Program-made: the position numbers and the translations under genes
Assembly: GCF_014705615.1 (NCBI RefSeq)
Contig: NZ_JACXJA010000006.1
Location: 124,001-188,000, forward strand
Direction: 5' to 3'
DNA: 64,000 bases
Source of the DNA: Paenibacillus oceani
GTDB taxonomy: Bacteria > Bacillota > Bacilli > Paenibacillales > NBRC-103111
Part shown: positions 27,364 through 36,102 of the stretch, in pieces
Layout of the letters: each line of letters starts with the position of its first letter
Position numbering within the stretch: the stretch's first letter is position 1
Notes under the pieces: generated by a model
What the model was told of the DNA's origin: nothing
Seen by the model: only the letters and a program-made list of their open reading frames with translations
Database searches by the model: none

Positions 27364-28494
27364 TCAAGCCAATTCCTGGACAAATCGTCTGTATGCCTCC
27401 ACAGTCTCGCGGTCCGGTTCGATGCCGAGGTCTGTGTGAAGCACCCGTACAAACGATTCGTACTGCCTAGTAAGCGAACCGTAGTCTTTCAAGGACGCAT
27501 ACGCCTTCATGAGCAGCAGACAGCATTCCTCTGAATAAGGCTCTTTCTCCTGCACCGTCCCGAGCCGGCGGATCGCCAGCCGCTCCCTGCCGGTAGCGAG
27601 CTCGTACGCGGCCGTATGCAGACTGAGCTGGACGAAACGGCGGGAAAGCTCTCCTCTAGCCGCTTTCGCCCAATCGTAATCGTGCTCCTCGAGATAATCG
27701 CCGCGATAGAGGGCCAGCAGCCGGTCATTGCGCTGCCAGCCGCTCTCCGTCATCGCCGGTTCGTCCGCCTCCCCCTGCTCGAATTGCTCTACGTCGGTCG
27801 CAATCCCGTCCAGGATAATGCGGTAGCTGTCCTGGGAATATTCCACTCCCGCCGAGACCGCTCCCCATTCCTTCAGCATCCTCCGGATCTGGTATACCGA
27901 CGTGTGCAGGTGCGTAATCGCCTTGTCCTGCTTATACTCCGGCCACAGCTGATCCATGATCGCATCCTTCGTCACCCATTGCCCCCGCATATGAATCAGA
28001 TACGCGAGCAGCTCCTGCGCTTTTTGCGTCCTCCACTTCAGCCTGTCGCCGGCACCGGCGGCATCCTGCAGCGTAAGCCGCTTCAAGCAAAGCACCGCCG
28101 GCTCCTGCAAGACTGCTGCCGGACGCAGGCTCCGGCGTCTGTCTTCTTCGATCCGGGCGATCGTCTTGGCGAAGCGAAGCGGATCGACCGGCTTCAATAC
28201 GTAATCGAGCGCGTTCAGCTCGAAAGCATCCAGCGCATAATCCGCATACGCCGTCACGTATACGATCCGGATGTCGGGATCGATCTGCTGGATGTATTCC
28301 CCCGCCTGAAGTCCGTTCATCTCCGGCATCCCGATATCGAGAAAGACGATGTCGGTTTTATCTTTGGCGAGGTGAGCGAAGCCTTCGCGGGGGTTCATAT
28401 AGGTCCCCGTGACGTTGACCCGGCCGTCCGTCTGAATCATCCGCTCCAACTGCATAAGCGCCGGCTTTTCATCGTCGATCAAAATGGCTTTCAT
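27364..28494 (-). CDS. Response regulator with BTAD-type (SARP-like) output domain
   Basis: 376 residues; ATG 28494 has GGGGGGAG seven bases upstream. The receiver domain (1-120) has the acidic pocket IDDEK and phosphoacceptor D53 in FLDIGMPEMNG. Residues about 150-230 form a winged helix (AQELLAYLIHMRGQWVTKDAIMDQLWPEY, then THLHTSVYQIRRMLKEWG). The C-terminal part (AAYELATGRERLAIRRLGTVQEKEPYSEECCLLLMKAYASL) has the TPR-like bacterial transcriptional activator domain. The gene overlaps the preceding sensor-kinase gene by 26 bases, so it is its cognate regulator. Target genes are unknown; the neighbouring binding-protein genes are candidates. Confidence 0.88.
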   Translation of the reverse strand: MKAILIDDEKPALMQLERMIQTDGRVNVTGTYMNPREGFAHLAKDKTDIVFLDIGMPEMNGLQAGEYIQQIDPDIRIVYVTAYADYALDAFELNALDYVLKPVDPLRFAKTIARIEEDRRRSLRPAAVLQEPAVLCLKRLTLQDAAGAGDRLKWRTQKAQELLAYLIHMRGQWVTKDAIMDQLWPEYKQDKAITHLHTSVYQIRRMLKEWGAVSAGVEYSQDSYRIILDGIATDVEQFEQGEADEPAMTESGWQRNDRLLALYRGDYLEEHDYDWAKAARGELSRRFVQLSLHTAAYELATGRERLAIRRLGTVQEKEPYSEECCLLLMKAYASLKDYGSLTRQYESFVRVLHTDLGIEPDRETVEAYRRFVQELA

Positions 28495-31400
28495 CTGTAT
28501 TCTCCCCCCTGTTCCGTTTGCGCCAGGAGGCCGGCAAACTTTTGGGCACTTCAAAACTTACCCGTGTCCCGCGCTTCCACTCCGTCTCGATCCGCAGTCC
28601 CTGTCCGTACAGCGTCAGCAGCCTTCCGTGGATGTTGCGGATGCCGACACCTCCTTCGGAAAGCTCGCCTGCCAATACGGAAGCGAGCCGTTCCTCCGTC
28701 ATGCCTACCCCGTCGTCCTCAACCGTTACGCTGATTGCAGATCCGGTGTCCTTCACCTTGACGAGCACCGTCCCTCCGGACGCTTTCTGCATGACGCCGT
28801 GCCGGATCGCATTTTCGACGATCGGCTGGATCGTAAGCGGAGGGATCATGGCGAGCGAATCGTTGTCGATCTTGTATTCGACCTTCAGCCGTTTATCGAA
28901 CCTTGCCTTCTCCAACGAAACGTACGACTGAATCAGCGCGACCTCTTTATGCAGCGGGGTCAGTTGCTCCCTGTTGCGGAAATCGAAGCTGGCCCGCAAA
29001 TAGTTGCTCAGCTCGACGAGCAGTCTCGTCGCCAGCTCCGGATCGGACGGGCAGAGGGCGATAATCGTATTCAAAGCGTTGTATAAAAAGTGCGGCTTGA
29101 TCTGCGCCTGCAAAAAAGCAAGCTCCGACAATACCGCCGAGCGTACCGAATTTCGCATCGCAAGCAGCGTATGCACGCGGGCGCGCAGCTCGTCGGCGTC
29201 GACCGGCTTGCTGAGAAAATCGTTCACCCCCGCCTGAAAGCCGACCCGGATATCTTCGGGCAAGCTTCTGGCCGTCAGCATCAGCACCGGAAGCTCGGAT
29301 AGCGAAAACCGGGTGCGGATCGCGCGGCTCAGCTCGAGTCCCGACATCTCCGGCATCATCCAGTCGGCCAGAACGAGATCGACCGGCCGGCCCGAGATGA
29401 CGATGTCCAGCGCTTCCCTCCCGTTATCGACGGCGATGACTTCGTAGTTTTCCAGAGCGAGCAGGTTGATCAGCACTTGCAGATTGACCGGATCGTCATC
29501 TACGAGCAGCACCGTGGAGACAGTCACCCGCCCTTCCTGGCGAGGCCCCCGATCCGCCGCCGAAGCGGCCGTTTGCCTGAAGCCTGCGGCAGGGCCCGCC
29601 CCGCCGGGAACCGGCTTTCTGGATTCGGGCGTCACCGGAGGTCCGTCAACTGAGGCCGGAAGCGTAAAGTGAAAGACCGAGCCGCGTCCCGGCTCCGATT
29701 CAGCCCAGATTCGTCCTCCGCCCAGCTCCACCAGCTTCTTGGAGATGCTCAGCCCAAGTCCGGTTCCCCGGCTGGCCGTATCGCTTTCCACGGGATCGGT
29801 CTGGTCGAACGCTTTGAAAATATCGGCCATCCGCTCCGGCTCGATCCCGACGCCCGTATCGGCAACGGAAATACGCACGTGACCGTCTTCCGCTGCGGCG
29901 CTGATCCGGATCTCGCCCTGCCGCGTAAACTTGACGGCATTGCCGAACAAGTTGTACAAGATCTGGCGGAGCCGGTCCTCATCCGTATGCAGACCAGGCA
30001 GCTCCTCCGGCCATTGCTGGACGAAGCGGATTTTTTTCGGGGTGGCGAGATGTCCGACTACTTCCAGTACCGATTGCGATACCGCCTTGAGATCGACGTA
30101 TTGACAGCGGAGCGTAATTTGCCCGTTCCGCAGTTTGGCGAAATCGAGAATATCGTTAACCAGCAGCGACAATCGTTTCCCGGTCGAGACGACCAGAGCC
30201 AGATCGGAGGACATCTTCTCGTTCAGCTTGCCTGCCGCACCCTCCAGCAGCGACTGGGAAATATTGATCATTCCGTGCAGCGGCGTGCGCAGCTCGTGGG
30301 AGGTGTTCGCCATAAACTCATCCTTCAGCCCGTCCAGCGTAAGCAGTCTCTGCGACAACTGCTCTACCTGCACGAAGGAATTCGCAAACCGCTTCGCAAG
30401 CAGCAGCGCCTGTGTCGTGACGAACAAAAGCATCTCGAACGGAATCAGAATCTGATCCTCGAACACGACCAACAGGTCCACCAGATAAACGACAATCATG
30501 ACGACGATGCTGAGCATGCTTAACAGCATAAGGAGCGAATCCTCCGAACGGCTTCGCATTCCTTTCCACATGGCAGCAACCACGTAGCCGATCGTGACGA
30601 CCGAGATCGCCAGAAACGGAACGAACTTGGAAATCCAAATGATCGGAAAACCTACGGCAATGATAATCGTGCCTGCAGCCATGATCCGCGATAACGCAAG
30701 AGCGATTCCGGAATAGGACAACGGAGCGATGACCATGACGTACCGGAGCAGAAAATAATACACGTACACAGAGGAAATCGTCTGGATTCGGGTGAACGTC
30801 TCGTAGTTCATTCCCGGGATCAGTCCCGCCATCAGCTTCTCCCCGTGAGTCAGCACGTACACGAGAGCGGCGCAGCAGAACAGTCCCAAATAAAGCAGCG
30901 CCGTTTCCTTGCGCCGCAGACGGTGCAGGACCAGGAAATAGATGCAGGGAATCAGAAAGCCGGCGGCAGTGACCCAATCCCCGAACAACGCTTCTTCCCG
31001 GCTGTCCATAATCGACTTCTGGTCGCCGAATAACATCGGATAAAAAAAACCGCCCGGCGAATAGATATAGTTCGCCACCTGGACAATAATCTCGACCTGA
31101 CCGCCCGGGATCGAAGCGAAGGCCACGTACGGAACGTTGCCCGACTTGCCCTGCCCGGCCGATATGCCGGGATCTCCGCTGGCGCCCGCTTCCTTGCCGT
31201 TCATAAACACGCGGTTGGCGGAGCGAATATTGGTAGTCCGGATTCCGTAGATCGCATCCTCGCCTTCTCCCAGCATAATCCGTAACCGGTAGGTCGCATA
31301 GCCGGCCGAGGAAGGCAGCCCGTCTTCGGCGATGTAATCGTCCCACTTGCCGGGAAGGTGCATGATGCCGGTCAGCTCCGGCTTCTGCCCGCCAGTCCCT

Positions 31401-31630
31401 GCCGCAGCTGCGAAATCGTCCGGCGTCAACAGCTGGTTCCGGTAAAATTCCCACTCGCCGGTCAGCCGGACTTCCCCGTCCTTGCGGAAATCCCACTCGC
31501 GCAGATCGAGCCATCCCTGCACGGAGCGCGGATTCCGGTCGACCGAGACGGCAAACTGGATCAGGCTGTAGATGGGCAGAGCCAATACCAGGGCAATCCC
31601 CGCGATAACTAGAATCCACTGCTTCTTCAT
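28469..31630 (-). CDS. Hybrid 7TM sensor with two histidine-kinase modules and an internal receiver
   Basis: 1053 residues. Order: N-terminal membrane segment; an extracellular jelly-roll-like sensor (about 35-205; WLDLREWDFRKDGEVRLTGE, LPGKWDDY, TYRLRIML, ANRVFMNGK); seven membrane helices of the 7TMR-DISM kind (about 215-415); HisKA with H445 in ANTSHELRTPLHG; first ATPase domain (NLFGNAVKF, DTGVGIE, GTGLGLSI); a receiver (STVLLVDDD, D756 in LADWMMPEMSG, K808); then a LytS-type kinase with H847 in QIKPHFLYNALNT and a second ATPase domain (PIVENAIRHG, DDGVGM, GGVGIRNI). The signal could pass from H445 to D756 and, through H847, to D53 of the overlapping response regulator. The jelly-roll sensor suggests a sugar ligand (inference). 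Confidence 0.88.
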   Translation of the reverse strand: MKKQWILVIAGIALVLALPIYSLIQFAVSVDRNPRSVQGWLDLREWDFRKDGEVRLTGEWEFYRNQLLTPDDFAAAAGTGGQKPELTGIMHLPGKWDDYIAEDGLPSSAGYATYRLRIMLGEGEDAIYGIRTTNIRSANRVFMNGKEAGASGDPGISAGQGKSGNVPYVAFASIPGGQVEIIVQVANYIYSPGGFFYPMLFGDQKSIMDSREEALFGDWVTAAGFLIPCIYFLVLHRLRRKETALLYLGLFCCAALVYVLTHGEKLMAGLIPGMNYETFTRIQTISSVYVYYFLLRYVMVIAPLSYSGIALALSRIMAAGTIIIAVGFPIIWISKFVPFLAISVVTIGYVVAAMWKGMRSRSEDSLLMLLSMLSIVVMIVVYLVDLLVVFEDQILIPFEMLLFVTTQALLLAKRFANSFVQVEQLSQRLLTLDGLKDEFMANTSHELRTPLHGMINISQSLLEGAAGKLNEKMSSDLALVVSTGKRLSLLVNDILDFAKLRNGQITLRCQYVDLKAVSQSVLEVVGHLATPKKIRFVQQWPEELPGLHTDEDRLRQILYNLFGNAVKFTRQGEIRISAAAEDGHVRISVADTGVGIEPERMADIFKAFDQTDPVESDTASRGTGLGLSISKKLVELGGGRIWAESEPGRGSVFHFTLPASVDGPPVTPESRKPVPGGAGPAAGFRQTAASAADRGPRQEGRVTVSTVLLVDDDPVNLQVLINLLALENYEVIAVDNGREALDIVISGRPVDLVLADWMMPEMSGLELSRAIRTRFSLSELPVLMLTARSLPEDIRVGFQAGVNDFLSKPVDADELRARVHTLLAMRNSVRSAVLSELAFLQAQIKPHFLYNALNTIIALCPSDPELATRLLVELSNYLRASFDFRNREQLTPLHKEVALIQSYVSLEKARFDKRLKVEYKIDNDSLAMIPPLTIQPIVENAIRHGVMQKASGGTVLVKVKDTGSAISVTVEDDGVGMTEERLASVLAGELSEGGVGIRNIHGRLLTLYGQGLRIETEWKRGTRVSFEVPKSLPASWRKRNRGENTDESHFDRR

Positions 31631-31717
31631 CGAAGTCTCCTTGCCTGCCAGCTGTTCATCCCTCTTTTTTTCGAGAGAGACCGGCTGTATTCCTTCCTGC
31701 CTGGCGGCGCATTCGCA

Positions 31718-31745
31718 GAAAAACCGGAGGCAGGGCCTCCGGTTT
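31718..31745 (-). terminator. Terminator of the GntR/binding-protein fusion gene
   Basis: Perfect 11-base stem AAACCGGAGGC/GCCTCCGGTTT (31745-31735, 31731-31721) with loop CCT, followed on the minus strand by a run of T's. It separates the fusion gene from the hybrid-kinase gene. Confidence 0.85.
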
Positions 31746-31820
31746 CCAGATCGTCAATATAGGTGGGGTGTTCTCGAAGCCGGACCCGTCATCCGTTCTT
31801 CATTCGTCCGCCGGTCCGCT

Positions 31821-33206
31821 TTACGGCGCGATCGCGGACAGCAGCCGCTCGAGCCGGGCGCAAAACGTCTCTTCGCTTTCCAGCCCGGCCCAATACAGGC
31901 GCACTTCCTTCTCGATCATCCGCATCTCGATCTCGCCGATGTTCATCTCCGTAAAGAACCGGTACGATGGAACGATTTCCCGGAACAGCGAAAACCGGGA
32001 CGGCCGGTAGCCGGCCTCCTCCCCGACCCATTCCGCTGCGGGCTTCAGGGCCGGCAAGCTATACGTATGCCGGCGGATCTCCAGCTGTGCGGTGTAGGAG
32101 GTCAGGTAGCGAAGCAGCGTCATAGCCGCTTCCTTGTTCGGCGATTTCCGGTTGACGGCGAGGCCGATGCTCATCAGCAGCGTAGCCGGGTCCCCGAAGT
32201 GAGGCACGGGGGCGATATCGAACGGAATCGGGCTGTCCTTCAGAAAATTAAGGTGGAAATAACTCGTCATCATGACCGATACTTTGCCTTGCATGAACAG
32301 CTGCTCCGAATCGCCGTTGGCGATGTTCTCCGACAAGATCGGGAAATGCTCCTGCACTTCGCGGCAAAAGCGAAACGCCTCCATCATCGGAGTACCGTTC
32401 AGCTTCAGTTCGCCGCCGTCATCCCGCGCGAACGACCGGCCGCGCTGCAGCAGAAACACCGACCAGCGGTTGGCGGACAGAAAGTGGTAGTAAAACCCGA
32501 GTCTCTCGCCCGGTATCGCCAGCTTGGCAGCGTTGTCGAACAACCGCTCCCACTTCCAGCCCCCGTCTGGCTCATGCACGCCTTTTTCCAGAAAATGCTC
32601 CCGGTTGTAGCAAAGAATAACCGGCGAGAAAATAAAGGGCATGACGTGCTGCTCGCCGCCCGACGTATACGCCTCTGTCAGGAACGGGTAAATGTCCGGG
32701 TCCGATTGCACAGGCTCCCAGATGTTCGCCCATCCCTTCTCCAGAAAGTAGCGGTAGTGATTGTAATTCAGCGTGATGACGTCAAGGATGCCGTTATCCA
32801 TAAACTGCTTGATCACATCCGGGTGCTCGTTCGTAATCGGAATCGCCTCGACGCGAATGTCCGGGTGCAGCTCGTGGAACTGCTCCAGCAGCGAACCGAT
32901 CCCGGCTTCGCGGGGAATCGAGGTGTTATAGCCGATCCGGATCAGGGCAGGCCCGCTTTCGCGGGCCGAAGGTCCGGTCACCTTATTGCCGACTCTCGGA
33001 ATTTTATCGATCAGCCCTTCGGCAACAAGCTGTTCCAGTCCTTTGCGGACGGTCAGATTGCTGAGATTATATTGCTTGGAAAACTCCCTCTCGGACGGAA
33101 GAAACTCGCCGGGCACTCGTTGCCCGGAAGTAATCTCGTCGCGAATCGTGTTGACGAGGTCATCCAATCGGGAGCGGAACATTTTGCGGCTGGAACGGCT
33201 TTCCAT
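31821..33206 (-). CDS. GntR-type winged helix fused to a sugar-binding-protein domain (one-component regulator)
   Basis: 461 residues; ATG 33206 follows GGAGG by eight bases. There is no signal peptide or lipobox. Residues about 9-78 are a GntR winged helix (LVNTIRDEITSGQ, LPSEREFSKQYNLSNLTVRKGLEQLVAEGLI). From about residue 87 to 440 the protein has the family-1 solute-binding fold (ALIRIGYNTSIPREAGIGSLLEQFHELHPDI, MDNGILDVITLN, KWERLFDNAAKLA, 'VSVMMTSYFH'). In usual GntR/HutC proteins the second domain is UTRA; here a periplasmic-type binding protein takes its place, as LacI-type repressors do with a different binding-protein class. It should bind a sugar in the cytoplasm and change DNA binding. 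The neighbouring binding-protein gene upstream is a likely target. Confidence 0.87.
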   Translation of the reverse strand: MESRSSRKMFRSRLDDLVNTIRDEITSGQRVPGEFLPSEREFSKQYNLSNLTVRKGLEQLVAEGLIDKIPRVGNKVTGPSARESGPALIRIGYNTSIPREAGIGSLLEQFHELHPDIRVEAIPITNEHPDVIKQFMDNGILDVITLNYNHYRYFLEKGWANIWEPVQSDPDIYPFLTEAYTSGGEQHVMPFIFSPVILCYNREHFLEKGVHEPDGGWKWERLFDNAAKLAIPGERLGFYYHFLSANRWSVFLLQRGRSFARDDGGELKLNGTPMMEAFRFCREVQEHFPILSENIANGDSEQLFMQGKVSVMMTSYFHLNFLKDSPIPFDIAPVPHFGDPATLLMSIGLAVNRKSPNKEAAMTLLRYLTSYTAQLEIRRHTYSLPALKPAAEWVGEEAGYRPSRFSLFREIVPSYRFFTEMNIGEIEMRMIEKEVRLYWAGLESEETFCARLERLLSAIAP

Positions 33207-33263
33207 GCTTTTGACCTCCAGAAAGTTCAAAACCGGATGCTGGACAGGAACATATTTCTCCAA

Positions 33264-33292
33264 ATCATATCATGCGTAACATTTCTGGACAA
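33264..33292 (-). promoter_or_regulatory. Promoter of the GntR/binding-protein fusion gene
   Basis: Minus strand: TTGTCC (33292-33287), 17-base spacer, TATGAT (33269-33264). About 58 bases lie between the -10 box and the start codon. It shows the fusion gene can be transcribed apart from the binding-protein gene before it. Confidence 0.6.
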
Positions 33293-33419
33293 CATGACAG
33301 GCGATCCGGCCCGGGAGGAACTGCTTCCGATTTTACTCCATTCCGCGGTACGTTTGCGTTCCTACCGGCAAGCTTTTTTGATGGCATATTCCGTAATCAG
33401 GCGACAGCAGCAACCGGCA

Positions 33420-34733
33420 TTAGTTGGATTCCGCTATTTTTTTGTTAAGCGCATCGTCCGCTTCGCGCAAAGCCGAGTTAATATCCGTTCCGTTCATCAC
33501 TTTCTTGAACGCTTCCTGCGAGATCGCCTGCCCTGCCGCTCCATCCTTGCTAGGCGGCACCGGTGCGGCCGGCTGCGTCAGGAAGATCGCCTTTAAGTTT
33601 TTGCCCTGCAGGTACGGAATGTTTTTGCCGAATTCGTCCTGGATCGCCTTGTTTTGCAGGATCGGGAAGCGGCCGTTGCGCGACATGTCCATCTGCACAT
33701 CCTCGGACAGAATCGAGGCGAGCACTTGGAACGCCTGGTCTTTGTACTTGCTTTGCTTCGTAATGTGCAAGATCCACTCGTCCACCTGCATGCCGGTGTT
33801 CGGCTTGTCCTTGAATTGCGGATACTGGACGATATCCCAGTTCATATTTTCGACGCCTTTAAAGTTGGGGAAATGGTTCAGGCCCGGATACATGGCCAGC
33901 GTCCGGCTTTTGATAAATTGGTCGAAGGCGCTCGGCACCCAGGCGTATTTCTCGTTGCCCGGAATTTCGTAGACCGACTTCATGTACTCGAACGTCCGCT
34001 TCCAGCCTTCCGTATCGAGCGTCGCCTTTCTTGTCTTCGGATCGACGAATCCGGCCGACAGCACGGAAGCCATCCGGCTCGGCACATCGGGCTCCAGCCC
34101 GCGGAACTGGATCTCGCCTTCTTTTCTCGTCACCTTTCTCGCGAGCTCTCTCATCTCTTCCCAGGTCATGCCGTCCTTCGGATAGGCGACGCCGAATTTA
34201 TCGAAAATGTCTTTATTGTAATAGGTCGCGTTAAAGGCGATCGTCCAAGGCAAGCCGGTCAAATAGTCTTTGCCGCTGGAGATTTTGACGGCGTCCAGTC
34301 CGACCTTGTTGATTTTGGACGTGTCGAACCCGTGCGTTTTAATAAGCGGCTCGATATTATCCTCAAGACCGAGGTCCGAGAACGTATACATAATCGGGTT
34401 GGCCGATTGAACGATATCCGGTACGGTGCCGCTGGCGATGACTTTATCGAGCGCCATCTCCGTCAGGTTGATGAATTCGATCGTAATGTGCGGATATTTC
34501 TTTTTAACCGGGTCCACGATGTACATTTTCCGCTCATCTTCGCCCAGCCAGGAAAAGTTGATGGCGAACTTTAGCGTTACCGGATCCGTGCTCACCTTGG
34601 GCGCGGCTGCGGGCGGCGTCTCGGCACCCGGATCTTTCCCGCCGCCGGGCTGGGCGGCCTTCTCGCCGCTGCAGGCGGACATCAGCATGACGGCGCTCAT
34701 CATGGACAGCCATAAGGTCGACTTTCTTTTCAT
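33420..34733 (-). CDS. Orphan family-1 extracellular sugar-binding lipoprotein
   Basis: 437 residues; ATG 34733 follows AAGGAGG by eight bases. The signal peptide ends in lipobox MSAC. Family motifs: VTLKFAINFSWLGEDERKMYIVDPVKKKYPHI, ASGTVPDIVQSANP, YPKDGMTWEEMRELARKV, FRGLEPDVPSR and 'DINSALREADDALNKK' at the end. There are no permeases nearby. It is followed by the GntR/binding-protein fusion and then the hybrid-kinase pair, a grouping that suggests that extracellular ligand capture and intracellular or transmembrane sensing are linked here (inference). Confidence 0.88.
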   Translation of the reverse strand: MKRKSTLWLSMMSAVMLMSACSGEKAAQPGGGKDPGAETPPAAAPKVSTDPVTLKFAINFSWLGEDERKMYIVDPVKKKYPHITIEFINLTEMALDKVIASGTVPDIVQSANPIMYTFSDLGLEDNIEPLIKTHGFDTSKINKVGLDAVKISSGKDYLTGLPWTIAFNATYYNKDIFDKFGVAYPKDGMTWEEMRELARKVTRKEGEIQFRGLEPDVPSRMASVLSAGFVDPKTRKATLDTEGWKRTFEYMKSVYEIPGNEKYAWVPSAFDQFIKSRTLAMYPGLNHFPNFKGVENMNWDIVQYPQFKDKPNTGMQVDEWILHITKQSKYKDQAFQVLASILSEDVQMDMSRNGRFPILQNKAIQDEFGKNIPYLQGKNLKAIFLTQPAAPVPPSKDGAAGQAISQEAFKKVMNGTDINSALREADDALNKKIAESN

Positions 34734-35319
34734 TTCGAACTCCTCCTTCTTAATTAACCCCTGATATGTTGTATTAGAAAAGCTTCGGATGAAGCTGTTT
34801 CCACAATGAATGGCCCGGTGCAAACGGCAGCCTTTCTCTTTTGCCAGCCGATCGTGCAAGCAGCAGCGGCGCTGATTCTCCGATAGAAACAAGAAGCGTA
34901 AAACCCATTTCGTGATTTCTTTGGTTGACATGTTCACAGATCAAATTTTAATTTCGGAAGCGCTTTCTTATTGGGCGACTGATGAATCCGCTTCCATTCC
35001 GGCTCGACAAAGAACACCAGCAACTATTCTCGCTGATTTCGTACTCTTCTTTGGACCGGTTTGGGGAACTGATGAAATGAATTGGAACTTGAATTGCATG
35101 GTTGTTGGATGTCATCATGAGAGGTCTAAGAGGTAAGTTTGAGGATAAGAATTAGTTGTGATTTTCTATTGATTTACTTTATATCGTGATTATAGGTTCA
35201 TTCCGTCATGAAGTCAATGCTGATTTATTTATACCCGCCATTATTTTTACGAAACGTTCAATTTTCCCTTTTGTGATTTACTTATGATTTCCATTGAGGT
35301 TTATGTTGCGAAAAACTGA
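34734..35319. other. Intergenic region with a cre-like site and a plus-strand promoter-like sequence
   Basis: About 585 bases without a gene. TCGGAAGCGCTTTCTT (34954-34969) fits the broader cre consensus WTGNAANCGNWNNCWW at all but one position, and the core GAAGCGCTTTC is nearly palindromic. Just before it, TTGACA (34924-34929), 17 bases and TTAATT (34947-34952) resemble a plus-strand promoter, possibly the old promoter of the truncated gene at 35320. It might also repress the divergent binding-protein gene. The rest is AT-rich with nothing recognised. Confidence 0.45.
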
Positions 35320-35916
35320 TTTTCGAAACCGAAAACACTCTCCCATGATCTGAAAGTAAAAGTCAACGGCGTACAAACCCAATTGAAGGATGAGCAGGGC
35401 AATGCCGTATTGTCGATCACCTATGAAGGCAATACCTACTTGCCGGTCCGCGCTGTCGCGGGCGCTTTGAAAGTGGCTGTCGACTACGATGCCGCTACCG
35501 CCATCGTGCTGCTCGGCGAGAAGGTCGAAGGAGTTTCTATCGCAGGGGAGGAATATGATGCGGGCAATTATTTGACCAGCGATCCGAGACGGACTACGTT
35601 CAAGGACAAAGACTATAAGGAAGTGCTGTACAACAAAACGAAAACCGATACGGAGGATGGTGCCGGCTCCTTCATGCTGGTCCCTGATAAAATATATCAG
35701 AAGCTGTACCTGCAGGTCGCAGCCTTGGATCAGGACGCCGAGGTCAGCATCTATGAGAGCGGATCGCTCAAGCTGCTCAAAGAGACAAAGGTCCTTGCTC
35801 AGGACGGGATGGCAACGATAGAAGCGGATATCGGAGGGATCTCTGAGATTTACGTCGAGGTTCATTCCAAGGGTGGCGGATTTGTTATTCCGCTCAGCAC
35901 ATCCTACTATCAATAA
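35320..35916 (+). pseudogene. Stalk-domain (copper-amine-oxidase N-terminal-like) protein lacking its 5' end
   Basis: The frame is open from 35320 to the stop at 35916 but has no start codon with a ribosome binding site and no signal peptide. The readable part begins LKVKVNGVQTQLKDEQG and continues TYEGNTYLPVRAVAGALKVAVDYDAATAIVLL, the stalk-domain repeat that Paenibacillus surface proteins carry just after a signal peptide. The remainder (residues about 65-190, ending IPLSTSYYQ) is a beta-rich domain I do not recognise. The missing piece is the roughly 30 codons that should encode secretion, so the gene is probably dead. A good terminator (35951) still follows. Confidence 0.65.
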
Positions 35917-35950
35917 GTCGGTTTCCTATCACCGGCATCATAATGACCAA

Positions 35951-35995
35951 CGCCCTCCCGGACGGCCTTCTTAGCCAAGGGGAGGGCGCTTTTTC
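35951..35995 (+). terminator. Terminator after the truncated stalk-domain gene
   Basis: Stem CGCCCTCCC/GGGAGGGCG (35951-35959, 35980-35988) with a 20-base loop containing a smaller GGC/GCC stem, followed by CTTTTTC. Confidence 0.8.
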
Positions 35996-36102
35996 TGGAG
36001 TACAGCGAATCAGTTCGACGGAGTCCAACCCTAGTTACGGGGTATCGGTCAGATCGGCCGGCACGGTTGTGCGGAACCCGTTCTCCATTCACTTGAATGC
36101 GA

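Noticed and set aside
27616-28734. A 372-codon plus-strand open frame opposite the response-regulator and kinase genes
   Set aside because: Text is Arg/Leu/His-rich without domains and overlaps two well-supported genes in the other direction.
30318-31619. A 433-codon minus-strand frame overlapping the hybrid kinase
   Set aside because: It runs in another frame of the same stretch as the kinase sensor and membrane helices, with no motifs.
31572-33596. A 674-codon open frame on the plus strand
   Set aside because: It is antisense to the GntR/binding-protein fusion, has low-complexity Arg/His-rich text with no family pattern and no RBS; GC-rich third positions of the real gene keep this frame open.
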